Positions 1 to 8,533 of a DNA stretch of 64,000 nucleotides are shown piece by piece (within the stretch, counting starts at the first letter, position 1; each line of letters starts with the position of its first letter). Source of the DNA: Azotosporobacter soli (GTDB lineage Bacteria; Bacillota; Negativicutes; SG130); NCBI RefSeq assembly GCF_030542965.1, contig NZ_JAUAOA010000007.1:1-64000 (forward strand), given 5' to 3'. The notes beneath the pieces were generated by a model, which saw only the letters and a program-made list of their open reading frames with translations, had not been told where the DNA came from and did not search any database. A program made the translations under genes and the position numbers.

Positions 1-49
1 CTAGGCGTGTGGTTCCGGAAAGCTTATAGCTATAAGTAGAAAAGAAAAG

Positions 50-104
50 CCTCCTTTGCTAGAATAAATGCAGGTTTGCCGACCGCATAAACTAACAAAG
101 GAGG
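50..104 (+). promoter_or_regulatory. Leader hairpin able to sequester the tnpA ribosome-binding site
   Basis: cctcctttg at 50-58 is the exact reverse complement of caaaggagg at 96-104, which contains the tnpA Shine-Dalgarno sequence. In an mRNA beginning upstream of 50 the two arms would form a 9-bp stem hiding the site. The same kind of translational block is known for IS200 of enterobacteria. The pairing is seen directly; the function is inferred. Confidence 0.65.
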
Positions 105-114
105 AGTATCCAAA

Positions 115-585
115 ATGGATAACAGCAGTTTAGCACACACAAAATGGAAATGCAAATACCATATAGTTTTCGCACCGAAATACAGAAGACAAATCATATA
201 TGGGAAAATAAAAAGTGATATCGGAGTTATACTGAGAAAGCTATGCGAACATAAAGGTGTTGAAATTATAGAAGCAAGTGCTTGCCCGGATCACGTTCAC
301 ATGTTGGTAAGCATACCGCCGAAAATAAGCGTGTCAAGTTTTGTGGGGTATCTAAAAGGAAAGAGTTCATTAATGATATTTGATAGGCATGCGAACTTGA
401 AATATCGATATGGCAATCGACAGTTTTGGTGTAAAGGATACTATGTAGATACAGTAGGTCGAAATAAAAAAGCAATTGAAGAGTATATCAAAAATCAGTT
501 AAAAGACGATGTGATCGCCGAGCAACTTACTTTGAAAGAGCTAGTTGACCCGTTCACGGGTGAGCCAGCAAAAAAGTCGAAATAA
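115..585 (+). CDS. tnpA: IS200-type Y1 HUH transposase TnpA
   Basis: 156 residues, the usual length for an IS200 single-domain transposase that moves single-stranded DNA through a 5'-phosphotyrosine intermediate. The metal-binding HUH motif is H60-V-H62 in CPDHVHMLV. The conserved FWCKGYYVDTVG stretch is at residues 104-115, and the likely nucleophile is Y124 in EEYIKNQ with Q128 following. The gene looks intact, with no frameshift. The ATG at 115 is preceded by a strong site, caaaggagg (96-104), which an upstream complement can pair with. AT-rich compared with the neighbouring genes, as expected for a mobile gene. Confidence 0.93.
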   Translation: MDNSSLAHTKWKCKYHIVFAPKYRRQIIYGKIKSDIGVILRKLCEHKGVEIIEASACPDHVHMLVSIPPKISVSSFVGYLKGKSSLMIFDRHANLKYRYGNRQFWCKGYYVDTVGRNKKAIEEYIKNQLKDDVIAEQLTLKELVDPFTGEPAKKSK

Positions 586-684
586 GACCCCTTTAGGGGT
601 AGACTGAAAAGGCTATGCGGTTGGCGAACTATTCAGCGAGTCTTGAGACTCAGCCAGTATTATGCCCTTATAAGGCTAAAGCAA

Positions 685-705
685 ACCACCCGTTAGACGG
701 GTGGT
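685..705 (+). repeat. Right-end hairpin of the IS200 element
   Basis: accacccgt (685-693) and acgggtggt (697-705) form a perfect 9-bp stem around a 3-nt loop. Such subterminal hairpins are the TnpA recognition structures of this family. It may also act as a transcription stop between the convergent tnpA and the glycosyltransferase gene. Confidence 0.65.
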
Positions 706-719
706 CCTGATTTATTGCC

Positions 720-2306
720 TTATGGCTGTCGATAAAAAAGTCGCATATCTTTCGTCTTCGCAATTTCTTTAAACATATCACGATATGACACGTGGTCAAA
801 GTCCGAAATATTTTTCGTTCGAACGATAATGTATTGCGGTCGATCGCTTGCCAAGAATGCCGCCGCACTCTGGGTCGGCATCGTGTATTTCCCTGCCCAG
901 ATATCCCGTTCAGGATTTTTCGCTTCTGCTAGGCGGACTATTTTTTGATTGCCATAAAAAACAGCGGAGGTCGGGTAATCGCCATAGCAGGCGATTAGCG
1001 CCCGTTCTGTTTCTGCCGGGAAATATGGCGCAATGTCTTTCGCCGAACGGCTTTGAACGAGCGGCGCAATCAGGCAAAATAGCGTGACTAAGACCATTGC
1101 CGTATTCGATATAACCGCCACCGGAACGAACATCGTTCGCTTTCCTCTTGCCTGCTGCCAGACACTGAGCATCAGGCAAAGCGCGAGGACCGAATAAAGC
1201 AGCGCAGGCTGCTGCACTTCGATTCTTCCGGCCGCGACAGCAAACGTTATCGCTTGAAGCCCGAGCGGTATAGTAAGCCAAAGCCATTCGCGCCGTCCAG
1301 ACCATGCCTGCGCCATCTCTTCGATGCGCTGGCCAATCAAAATCGCCGCCGGAAACAAAGCCGGGAAAGCATATGTCGCGTACTTGGTCGCCATTAACGA
1401 GTAAAAAAAGATGATTACCCCAAGCCAAAGCCAGAGAAAAAGTCCATTACTGGCCCGCGTATGACGGATTCGCATCAAGCAACGCAGAAAAATGCCGCTC
1501 CAGGGCAACAACGCAATCGGCATGAGCAGCAAATAATAGTACCAGACATTGTCCTGCGGATGTTCTGATACCGTGGCACGAACATAATTGTGCAACCCAA
1601 GAAAAGTTTGCACGAACGCGTCACCATGCAACGAATACATCGCCAAATACCAGGGCGTCACAACGAACGTGAAACAAGCGACTCCCCGCAATAACGCCCA
1701 CGGCCTCAGCCAACCCCACTGCTTGCTTTGCAGTGAAAACAACAGAATGATTAAACCGGGCAGAACCAGACCGACCGGCCCTTTCGTCAGGACAGACAAC
1801 CCCGATGCGACAAATGCGAGATCAAGCCAATACTGTTCTCGTTCACTCCACCATTGATAAAAGGCAGCTAACGTCAAACTGGCAAAGAGCATTAGAACCG
1901 CATCTGTTATTATGCCTCTGGCAACAATCCAAAACTGTAACGCAGTTGCCAGTACAAGCGCCGCATACAGTGCCCCTTGGCGATGCCGATACAGTTTCAA
2001 ACTAAACCAATAGGCCAGCATGACCGTAGCTGCACTCGATAAGGCGGCAGGCAAACGAGCGGCAAACTCGGTAAGACCGAAAACTTTAAAGGAAGCTGCG
2101 ATAAGCCAATAAATCATAATCGGCTTATCAAACCAAACCTGCCCATAAATTTGCGGCGACAGCCAATTTCCCGTCAGCAACATTTCCTTCGCCGTCAACG
2201 CATAATTTGATTCTACCGGATCCGTCACCGGCAATATATCGTTGCAGGCCATATTAAACAGCAATGTTCCCGCAAATAACAGAAACATTATCGCTCGATT
2301 CGACAT
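720..2306 (-). CDS. ArnT/GT39-like membrane glycosyltransferase, copy 2
   Basis: 528-residue polytopic membrane protein of the PMT_2/ArnT superfamily, which transfers a sugar from a polyprenyl-phosphate donor to an acceptor on the outer face of the inner membrane. The catalytic first periplasmic loop is recognisable: D29-P-V-E32 followed by NYALTAKEML, then FDKPIMIYWL at 59-68. About ten hydrophobic segments follow, and a soluble tail closes the protein. It lies 12 bp after a related 513-residue gene and is the last gene of a four-gene operon; the IS200 element ends just past its stop. The exact donor sugar and acceptor cannot be told from sequence. Confidence 0.85.
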   Translation of the reverse strand: MSNRAIMFLLFAGTLLFNMACNDILPVTDPVESNYALTAKEMLLTGNWLSPQIYGQVWFDKPIMIYWLIAASFKVFGLTEFAARLPAALSSAATVMLAYWFSLKLYRHRQGALYAALVLATALQFWIVARGIITDAVLMLFASLTLAAFYQWWSEREQYWLDLAFVASGLSVLTKGPVGLVLPGLIILLFSLQSKQWGWLRPWALLRGVACFTFVVTPWYLAMYSLHGDAFVQTFLGLHNYVRATVSEHPQDNVWYYYLLLMPIALLPWSGIFLRCLMRIRHTRASNGLFLWLWLGVIIFFYSLMATKYATYAFPALFPAAILIGQRIEEMAQAWSGRREWLWLTIPLGLQAITFAVAAGRIEVQQPALLYSVLALCLMLSVWQQARGKRTMFVPVAVISNTAMVLVTLFCLIAPLVQSRSAKDIAPYFPAETERALIACYGDYPTSAVFYGNQKIVRLAEAKNPERDIWAGKYTMPTQSAAAFLASDRPQYIIVRTKNISDFDHVSYRDMFKEIAKTKDMRLFYRQP

Positions 2307-2318
2307 AGCGCCTCCCTA

Positions 2319-3860
2319 TTAGCGGCTTTTTTCCAATAGAATTTTGTCATCGACATCCGCTAAGACTTTGGTTTGAATACGCAAGGCATCCGGCAAATGA
2401 GAATACTCTGACTTGCGTATCAGATAGTAGGCTTTCCCCTCTTTGCCGAGCGCCTCCTGCAACTCAGACTCCGTCTTGATTTCAGAGCCATACAGACCGC
2501 TGTAAAAACTGACGCCGGGACGGAGAAATTTAATGACGTAAAGTGAACTTTTTCCATCGTATTGCCGCGTCAGTTCTGTTGCAATGTCTTTACTTGTAAA
2601 CAACGGCGCAGCGATAGGGAACATCACGCCAACCAAAATGATCGCAAAAGCAGTCATCGCAGTTACTTTTACCCCAACAGCCCACGCGTAGTCCTTTCGC
2701 CAGACAAACCACCAGACTGCTGCCATCATCGCAACCAATACGCTGAGTTGCATATAAACGCCGTGTGCAAGCTGCGGCATCTCTTTTAAGCCAAAAAGCA
2801 TGCCGCCCCCCAATAAAACGCTCATGACGGTCAAACCGATAGCCCAACAATAGGGGCGCGGTTTCGGATACTGTTCGCTTAACTGTGCAATATACCAGCC
2901 CACCAAAATTGCTAATGGCGGATACATCGGCAAGATATAAGAAACCAGCTTCGTCTGCGAGACGGAAAAAAACAAAAAGATAAAGCTTGCCCAGATCGTC
3001 AAGAAGAGCATCAATTGCCCTTTTTCACCCCGTGTGTCAATTGCCCGCCATAAAGCCTGCGGCAGCAATGCAATCCACGGAAAAAAACCAAGCACTAATA
3101 CCGGAATATAATAATACCACAGCACCCCTTCCGGATGTTCCGGCGAAGTGAATCGCGTGACATTATGAAATCCGATAAAAGTGTCAATAAATGCATTGCC
3201 ATGCATTTTATACATAAACCAATACCAGGGCAGCGCGACAATGGAATACACCAGCATGCCGCTACCCAATTTCATGCGTAAAAGCAAGCCAAATTCACGT
3301 GACAATAACAAATAACAAGCCAAAATTCCGCCTGGGAACAGCAAACCAATCGGCCCCTTCGCCAACGTCGCCAACCCAGCAAAAAAATAGGCCCAATAAT
3401 AACGTTTATCCCAAAAGCAAAGCAGCGCAAACGTTAAACAGCTGACTAACGTAATATCGGTTACTGCCGCTTTGGCCAAATAGAAATATTCAATGCTGGT
3501 CGCCAATACCAATCCGGAAAAAATCGCCGCACGATCACCAAGCCAGCGCCTGGTAAAAACATAGACCGCTGCTGCAGAAACAACAGCCAACAATGCGGAA
3601 GGAAAGCGCGCCGCAAATTCGTTAACGCCAAATAATTTATACGATCCGGCTACCAACCAATAATAAAGCGGCGGCTTATCGTACCAGTATTCGCCATAGA
3701 TACGAGGCGACATAAATTCATTGTATTGGAACATTTCCTTTGGCGTCTCCGCATAAACAGGTTCATCCGGATCCAACAAGGGTATTGCGCCTAAGTTGAA
3801 AAAATTGATAACCACCGACAACAAGATGACCAATAACATTCCTTTATCAAACCTGATCAC
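2319..3860 (-). CDS. ArnT/GT39-like membrane glycosyltransferase, copy 1
   Basis: 513 residues, paralogous to the following gene across its whole length. The loop D30-P-D-E33 with VYAETPKEMF and the downstream YDKPPLYYWL (60-69) match the ArnT active-site loop. Multiple membrane helices fill the first 420 residues and a small periplasmic tail ends the protein. The GTG start at 3860 has ggaggg 8 nt upstream. It sits 15 bp after the epimerase gene, in one operon with it. A role in modifying lipid A, core sugar or another envelope glycan is inferred from the family; the specificity is unknown. Confidence 0.87.
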   Translation of the reverse strand: MIRFDKGMLLVILLSVVINFFNLGAIPLLDPDEPVYAETPKEMFQYNEFMSPRIYGEYWYDKPPLYYWLVAGSYKLFGVNEFAARFPSALLAVVSAAAVYVFTRRWLGDRAAIFSGLVLATSIEYFYLAKAAVTDITLVSCLTFALLCFWDKRYYWAYFFAGLATLAKGPIGLLFPGGILACYLLLSREFGLLLRMKLGSGMLVYSIVALPWYWFMYKMHGNAFIDTFIGFHNVTRFTSPEHPEGVLWYYYIPVLVLGFFPWIALLPQALWRAIDTRGEKGQLMLFLTIWASFIFLFFSVSQTKLVSYILPMYPPLAILVGWYIAQLSEQYPKPRPYCWAIGLTVMSVLLGGGMLFGLKEMPQLAHGVYMQLSVLVAMMAAVWWFVWRKDYAWAVGVKVTAMTAFAIILVGVMFPIAAPLFTSKDIATELTRQYDGKSSLYVIKFLRPGVSFYSGLYGSEIKTESELQEALGKEGKAYYLIRKSEYSHLPDALRIQTKVLADVDDKILLEKSR

Positions 3861-3875
3861 GCTGTAAGCCCTCCA

Positions 3876-4796
3876 TTATCCTTTTCCCGCCAACGCGGCA
3901 TATGTTTTGGCCAGCCCTTCAGCCAATGTTGTTTTTGGTTGCCAAGACAACGCATCTTTGGCAGCCGCATGTGAAAGACAGGAACGATAAATATCTCCTT
4001 CACGAATCGCACAATATTCTCGTGTTGCTGCAACACCGGAGACGCTCTCCATTTGCGCAAGCAACTCATTCACGCTGACTTCGCTTTGTGTGCTTATATT
4101 ATAGATGCCGTGTCCGACTGCAGTATTCAATCCCAGCCAGTTTGCTTCAGCAACATCGCCAACATAAATGAAATCGCGCGTTTGGCTACCGTCGCCAAAT
4201 ATTTTAAGCGCTTCGTTCTCGGCTAACTTACGTGAAAAGATGCTTACAACGCCGCCTTCCCCGCTGTCGCCCTGCCGTTCACCATATACATTTGCGTAAC
4301 GAAAGATGATGGTCTCCATGCCATAGCATTGATGATATAACGCCAGATAGCGCTCGCCAACTAATTTGCTTAGGCCATAAAAGGAGGCGGGTTCGGTCCT
4401 GGCCGTTTCCAATACGGGCAATTCTCCGACATCGCCGTAAACGGCTGCCGTCGACGGGAAGAGAACGCGCCGGACACCGCCTAAACGGCAGGCTTCCAAT
4501 ACATTGACCAATCCCATAACATTGACGCTGCAATCTTCATCCGGGTACTGCAACGATAGGGGAACTTTCGTCTGTGCTGCCAGATGAATCAGCGCATCAA
4601 ACTTACCGTTCGCAACCACGCCACGCAACGCCGCATCGCGGATATCCATTTCAACCAACTTCACTTCTTCCGGCAGATTATCACGCGATCCGGTACTCAA
4701 ATCATCAACAACAACAATCTCACACTTTTCCCTCAACAATCGTTCTACAATATGTGAACCAATGAATCCGGCTCCGCCCGTCACTAATACCTTCAC
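3876..4796 (-). CDS. NAD-dependent sugar-nucleotide epimerase/dehydratase
   Basis: 306-residue extended short-chain dehydrogenase. The Rossmann motif GGAGFIG is at residues 7-13, the NAD-ribose-binding DDLSTG at 31-36, and the catalytic Y140-x3-K144 in FYGLSKLVGERY, with the S-T pair in FPSTAAVYG (113-121). Closest in layout to UDP-glucose 4-epimerase-like proteins, but related decarboxylases and dehydratases cannot be excluded. The GTG start at 4796 follows ggagg by about 8 nt. It lies between the deacetylase and two membrane glycosyltransferases, so it probably makes the nucleotide sugar they ultimately use. Confidence 0.85.
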   Translation of the reverse strand: MKVLVTGGAGFIGSHIVERLLREKCEIVVVDDLSTGSRDNLPEEVKLVEMDIRDAALRGVVANGKFDALIHLAAQTKVPLSLQYPDEDCSVNVMGLVNVLEACRLGGVRRVLFPSTAAVYGDVGELPVLETARTEPASFYGLSKLVGERYLALYHQCYGMETIIFRYANVYGERQGDSGEGGVVSIFSRKLAENEALKIFGDGSQTRDFIYVGDVAEANWLGLNTAVGHGIYNISTQSEVSVNELLAQMESVSGVAATREYCAIREGDIYRSCLSHAAAKDALSWQPKTTLAEGLAKTYAALAGKG

Positions 4797-4820
4797 AAAA
4801 CGTTCCTCCTCTTTTCCCGT

Positions 4821-5657
4821 TTAAAAACTCTGCAAGCAGATCTGCTCCTTCTCTATTAAAGAGCGAATATCTGAGCTACATACGGCCGCCAGCTCACTTT
4901 CCCAGCTATACGGCCAGCCAAACGCAGCTTGCAATATTTTATTGTCACAGCCAGGATGCATCATGATTTCGCTGCACCCTGACGGCAGAGCACTAATAAT
5001 TCGCTGCAATGACGTTTCTGTCATGTTTCCGCCAGCCAGCATGCCAAAAAACGAATCAGTCGTCCGCAAACCGCGCTGTGTTGCCAAACGTCGAGCGCGC
5101 TCCGCCAAGAAAGTCAGCGCACAGCGCCCCCCCCAACGGCCAAGCGTATATGGGTAGCCGCCGCTAAAAAAGTAAGGTTCGGCCGGAATTCGTAGCGCCG
5201 GAATCGCATAGCGTTCGGCCAGATTCAAAACAATCTCCAAAATGCCGGGAAAAACATGCAAATGCTGATGACTATCCAAGTGCGTAATGCAAATGCCGCT
5301 TCCAGCTACCTTTTCAATTTGCGCCGCCAATTCCAGCATTATTTCAGCCCGTGAAATCCGCCCCTGCAGATATCGTTGCAAGAACTGAGGATACTGGCGG
5401 GGAAAAGAGCCGGTTTCATCCAGTAGGCTACGCACGCTTTCAGCCGCCGCTACCGGCTGTTCTCCAACTAACGTCAAATGAACGCCAACGCCAAGCTGCG
5501 GTAACTCTTTAGCCACTAGAACCGCATCATCAAAGGCGGGCGCGCCCGCCATGATTGTTGTACTGGTAATAATCCCTTTTTGATGCCCAATGCGAATCGC
5601 TTGGTTGACTTTTTCGTGCAAGCCAAAATCATCGGCATTTATAATTAATCGTCTCAT
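4821..5657 (-). CDS. ChbG/HpnK (YdjC) family carbohydrate deacetylase
   Basis: 278 residues. The family signature NADDFG is at 7-12, the metal and catalytic histidines are in GVGVHLTL (H60) and HLDSHQHLH (126-134), and MMHPG lies near the C-terminus. Members remove an acetyl group from chitooligosaccharides (ChbG) or from N-acetylglucosaminyl lipids in hopanoid loci (HpnK). No hopanoid gene is nearby. As first gene of an operon with an epimerase and two ArnT-like transferases, a role in deacetylating a lipid-linked sugar is the best guess. A promoter lies directly upstream (5679-5707). Confidence 0.85.
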   Translation of the reverse strand: MRRLIINADDFGLHEKVNQAIRIGHQKGIITSTTIMAGAPAFDDAVLVAKELPQLGVGVHLTLVGEQPVAAAESVRSLLDETGSFPRQYPQFLQRYLQGRISRAEIMLELAAQIEKVAGSGICITHLDSHQHLHVFPGILEIVLNLAERYAIPALRIPAEPYFFSGGYPYTLGRWGGRCALTFLAERARRLATQRGLRTTDSFFGMLAGGNMTETSLQRIISALPSGCSEIMMHPGCDNKILQAAFGWPYSWESELAAVCSSDIRSLIEKEQICLQSF

Positions 5658-5678
5658 TTATTTACACCTCGGATATAT

Positions 5679-5707
5679 ATGGTATCATGCCTAAAACATT
5701 CTGGCAA
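5679..5707 (-). promoter_or_regulatory. Sigma-A type promoter of the envelope-sugar operon
   Basis: On the minus strand, -35 TTGCCA (5702-5707) and -10 TACCAT (5679-5684) are 17 bp apart, about 20 bp upstream of the deacetylase start and between it and the end of folE2. Confidence 0.5.
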
Positions 5708-5776
5708 ATGGCCCGCTTTAGAAATGACGCCAAAAAGAGCTTAGCGTCTATGGCCAAGCTCTCCGTTACCCCTCGA

Positions 5777-6565
5777 TTACTTTTGAACCCTTTCGACATG
5801 TCTGGCATACGCGCTATGATTATGGATTGATTCATAATTCTCACACTCCACCGCAAACCACGCAATTCCAGGTTCTTGGCGCAATGCCAATACTAAATCC
5901 CGCAGAATGTCCTCAACAAATTTCGGATTTTCATACGCTTGCTCCGTAACATATTTTTCATCTTCTCTCTTCAAGAGTGGAAAAATAGGACAACTGGCTT
6001 GAGCTTCCAGAAGGGAAACCAAATCTTCCAGCCAAATAAAATGCCCTGCCTCATGCTTGACCTGTACACGCATTATCCCTCGCTGATTATGCGCTCCGTA
6101 AGCGGAAATCTCTTTACTGCACGGGCAAAGGGACGTAAACGGAACCGAAACGCCTAGCGTAAATTCGACCGCATGATCTTCTTCTAATCGAGCCGAAAAA
6201 AGACAATCTACATCCAACATGCTTTTCAATTTACTAACCGGCGCTTCTTTTTCAATAAAATATTTAAACTCGATATCAAGTTGCGCACTTGGCGCATCGA
6301 GTCGCTGTACAGTCTCTTGCAAGATGGTGGCCATTTCGCGGCTCGAAACCGGCTTTTGGCTCCATTCGCTGAGAATTTCCACAAAACGGCTCATATGCGT
6401 TCCCTTATAAGCTCCCGGCAATTCAACGGTGAGTTTTATATTGGCCAGTACGGATTGAAAAGATCGGCTCTTTGTTTTAATCAAAAACGGTAAATGAACA
6501 TTGCTAATCCCAACATTTTGAATCGCAATACCCCGCTCATCCGCTATATTTTGTACATCTTTCAC
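5777..6565 (-). CDS. folE2: GTP cyclohydrolase FolE2 (type IB)
   Basis: 262 residues, full length for the FolE2/MptA family, which converts GTP to 7,8-dihydroneopterin triphosphate without the strict zinc need of FolE. Visible signatures: GTHMSRF (55-61) and the active-site cysteine region LCPCSKEIS (146-154). The GTG start at 6565 follows a ggag site. It lies 12 bp after queC, so it most likely feeds the 7-deazaguanine (queuosine) pathway, although folate supply is equally possible for the enzyme. queD and queE are not in the window. Confidence 0.93.
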   Translation of the reverse strand: MKDVQNIADERGIAIQNVGISNVHLPFLIKTKSRSFQSVLANIKLTVELPGAYKGTHMSRFVEILSEWSQKPVSSREMATILQETVQRLDAPSAQLDIEFKYFIEKEAPVSKLKSMLDVDCLFSARLEEDHAVEFTLGVSVPFTSLCPCSKEISAYGAHNQRGIMRVQVKHEAGHFIWLEDLVSLLEAQASCPIFPLLKREDEKYVTEQAYENPKFVEDILRDLVLALRQEPGIAWFAVECENYESIHNHSAYARHVERVQK

Positions 6566-6577
6566 TACGGTTCACTC

Positions 6578-7252
6578 CTACTTTTCTTGGTACGGAATCG
6601 GATCTTTCATTCCCGCCTCGGTAAATCCTTTTAAACGCAATAAACAGCTATCGCAGACGCCACAAGCCACTGCACCGCCATTATAGCAACTCGTAGTAAA
6701 TTGCAGCGGAGCATTCAACTTCACGCCCAGTTCCACGACGTCTTTTTTTCCTAAGTGCAACAGCGGCGTCTCCATGACGATTCGGCGCTTATCCTGCACG
6801 GCAGCCTTCGTACTATAATCCGCCAATTGCTGAAAAAGTTCAATGAATTCTGGCCGACAATCCGGATAGCCCGAATAATCCAAGGCATTGACACCAATAT
6901 AGATACGATCGGCGCCAACTACCTCCGCATAACCTAACGCATAGCTAAGAAAAATAAGATTGCGAGCCGGCACATACGTCACCGGTATCTCCTGTTGCGC
7001 AATATCGCCTTCTGGAACACTGATATTCACGTCAGTCAATGCGCTGCCGCCCATATCATTTAAATTAGTCTCAATAACCAAGTGCTTTTCGACCTGATAA
7101 TATTCAGCTACCTTTCGAGCACTCTCAAGCTCCCGGCAATGCCGCTGATGATAGTTAAAACTAATTGGAAACAATTCATAGCCCGCCTGCTTTGCAACTG
7201 CCATACAGACTGTTGAATCCAGACCACCTGACAATAATACTACTGCTTTCAT
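6578..7252 (-). CDS. queC: 7-cyano-7-deazaguanine synthase QueC
   Basis: ATP-dependent enzyme converting 7-carboxy-7-deazaguanine to preQ0. The PP-loop SGGLDS is at residues 8-13, and the zinc-binding cysteines C189, C197, C200 and C203 lie in the C-terminal CYNGG...CGVCDSC segment. 224 residues from the ATG at 7252, which has ggag about 12 nt upstream; a TTG at 7270 would add six residues but has no ribosome-binding site. It follows the HD-GYP gene by 24 bp and precedes folE2 by 12 bp, so all three are probably co-transcribed. Confidence 0.95.
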   Translation of the reverse strand: MKAVVLLSGGLDSTVCMAVAKQAGYELFPISFNYHQRHCRELESARKVAEYYQVEKHLVIETNLNDMGGSALTDVNISVPEGDIAQQEIPVTYVPARNLIFLSYALGYAEVVGADRIYIGVNALDYSGYPDCRPEFIELFQQLADYSTKAAVQDKRRIVMETPLLHLGKKDVVELGVKLNAPLQFTTSCYNGGAVACGVCDSCLLRLKGFTEAGMKDPIPYQEK

Positions 7253-7276
7253 TGTTGTTTCACGCTCCAAGTCTAC

Positions 7277-8371
7277 TCAAGTCTGTACTAAATCCATAAT
7301 ACTGATATTTTTGTTTTTTTCCAAATCAACAAATTCACCATCCGCAGTTCGCACCGTAGGTCGCGAAGCCGTAATCGGGCTGATATAAACCACTTCCGCT
7401 TGACGCCCATCGCTTAATTCTACAATATTCCCGACGAAATAGTCACGTACATTATTTAAAAAAACGGTGCAAATTTCAGGATCCAGTTTGTTATACATTT
7501 CCTCCAGCATTGTTTCCACCACTTTAAAGGGACTAACCTTTGCTTTATAAACACGGTCCGACGTCATTGCATCGTAGGTGTCAGCAACCGCAATGATCTT
7601 GGCAAAGCGATGTATTCTGTCTTTCGGCAGCTGCAACGGATACCCTGTTCCATCAACCCGTTCATGATGCTGTAAGATCCCTTGCGCAATATTGGTAGAA
7701 ATGCTTTTGCGATCCTTTACCATTTGATAGCCAAGCACGGTATGCGTCCGGACAACTTTCATCTCTTCTGGCGTAAGCGGACCCGGCTTATTTATGATTT
7801 TTGCATCGATCTGCGCATTGCCGATATCATGCAACAGCCCCGCCATAATCAGCTCTTGCAACTCCGCTCCTGTAATCCCAAGCCACTTACCTAGCACACC
7901 GCACATAACCGCAACATTCACCGAATGATGAAACTGATACTCATTGTCACGGTCCACCATATGCAGATAATTCACTACGCCAGTCGATTCCAAGAGAGGC
8001 TGAACGCCATCTTTCATTAATTCGTTCATCTGTACAATCGGCACTTCATTAAAGGCACGTATCGTCTCGAAGGCTTTTTTTACTTTATCCATCGTATGAT
8101 GATAGGAACCAGAAAACTGCTGTTGCGCCGAACTCACCGAACGTTCGATTTTAGCAGCTGTCGGCGTCGTCTCTTTTTCAGACTCTTCAACAAGTTCTCG
8201 AATTTCCACTGTGCTTATATCCCAGAACTGCAACCCCTCGATCATCGTTTCATTCAGAATAACACCATTACTCAAGATGACCTGGCCATCTTCATTTAAA
8301 ACGTCTTTGCCGATTTCCATGCCCGGAACAACATCGAAACTGCTGTACTTTTTCATTGTGTATGCAGCCAT
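7277..8371 (-). CDS. HD-GYP domain cyclic-di-GMP phosphodiesterase 1
   Basis: 364 residues. The N-terminal 110 or so residues form a small domain shared with the second HD-GYP protein in this window; residues 145-330 form the HD-GYP hydrolase. Catalytic residues are all present: HH at 148-149, H181-D182 in LLHDIGN, H210, the pair H235-H236 in QHHERVDGTGYP with GYP at 243-245, and D264. Expected to hydrolyse c-di-GMP. No membrane segment or signal peptide, so cytoplasmic. ggggaaa precedes the ATG. First gene of an operon with queC and folE2, driven by a sigma-H-like promoter at 8421-8447. Confidence 0.92.
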   Translation of the reverse strand: MAAYTMKKYSSFDVVPGMEIGKDVLNEDGQVILSNGVILNETMIEGLQFWDISTVEIRELVEESEKETTPTAAKIERSVSSAQQQFSGSYHHTMDKVKKAFETIRAFNEVPIVQMNELMKDGVQPLLESTGVVNYLHMVDRDNEYQFHHSVNVAVMCGVLGKWLGITGAELQELIMAGLLHDIGNAQIDAKIINKPGPLTPEEMKVVRTHTVLGYQMVKDRKSISTNIAQGILQHHERVDGTGYPLQLPKDRIHRFAKIIAVADTYDAMTSDRVYKAKVSPFKVVETMLEEMYNKLDPEICTVFLNNVRDYFVGNIVELSDGRQAEVVYISPITASRPTVRTADGEFVDLEKNKNISIMDLVQT

Positions 8372-8420
8372 CGCTCTTTCCCCTTTTCTTTTCCGGATAG
8401 TAATACGTCCATTAGAAATT

Positions 8421-8447
8421 ATTCACCCAAAGCGTTTTTTTTCCTGC
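8421..8447 (-). promoter_or_regulatory. Sigma-H (Spo0H) type promoter of HD-GYP 1
   Basis: On the minus strand gcaggaaaa (8439-8447), N11, ggtgaat (8421-8427) fits the Bacillus sigma-H consensus RNAGGAWWW-N11/12-RNNGAAT at every specified position. It lies 50 bp upstream of the ATG and just past the terminator hairpin of the preceding gene. No comparable sigma-A promoter was seen here. Confidence 0.65.
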
Positions 8448-8503
8448 AGTAAATCAAACTTTTCTTACCAGAATTCACTACTCATGTTCTTTAGATATGC
8501 AAA

Positions 8504-8527
8504 GACAGCATACGATTGTATGCTGTC
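8504..8527 (-). terminator. Hairpin after HD-GYP 2
   Basis: gacagcata (8504-8512) and tatgctgtc (8519-8527) form a perfect 9-bp stem with a 6-nt loop just beyond the stop codon of HD-GYP 2. The following U tract is short, so termination strength is uncertain. Confidence 0.5.
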
Positions 8528-8533
8528 CATTCT

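Larger units (their letters stand above)
1..718 (+). mobile_element. IS200/IS605-family insertion sequence, IS200 type
   Basis: A single HUH transposase gene is flanked by short hairpins instead of terminal inverted repeats, as is usual for IS200. On the left lies a 14-nt perfect palindrome (23-36). Downstream of the gene are stem-loops at 587-600 and 638-651, and a perfect 9-bp stem with a 3-nt loop at 685-705, which is the likely right-end recognition hairpin. There is no TnpB/IscB-type accessory gene. The element ends close to the stop codon of the glycosyltransferase gene at 720 and points towards it. The left boundary may lie outside the window, so both ends are approximate. Confidence 0.8.

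Noticed and set aside
7252-7300. preQ1 riboswitch before queC
   Set aside because: Only 24 bp separate queC from the upstream gene, too little for the aptamer and expression platform.
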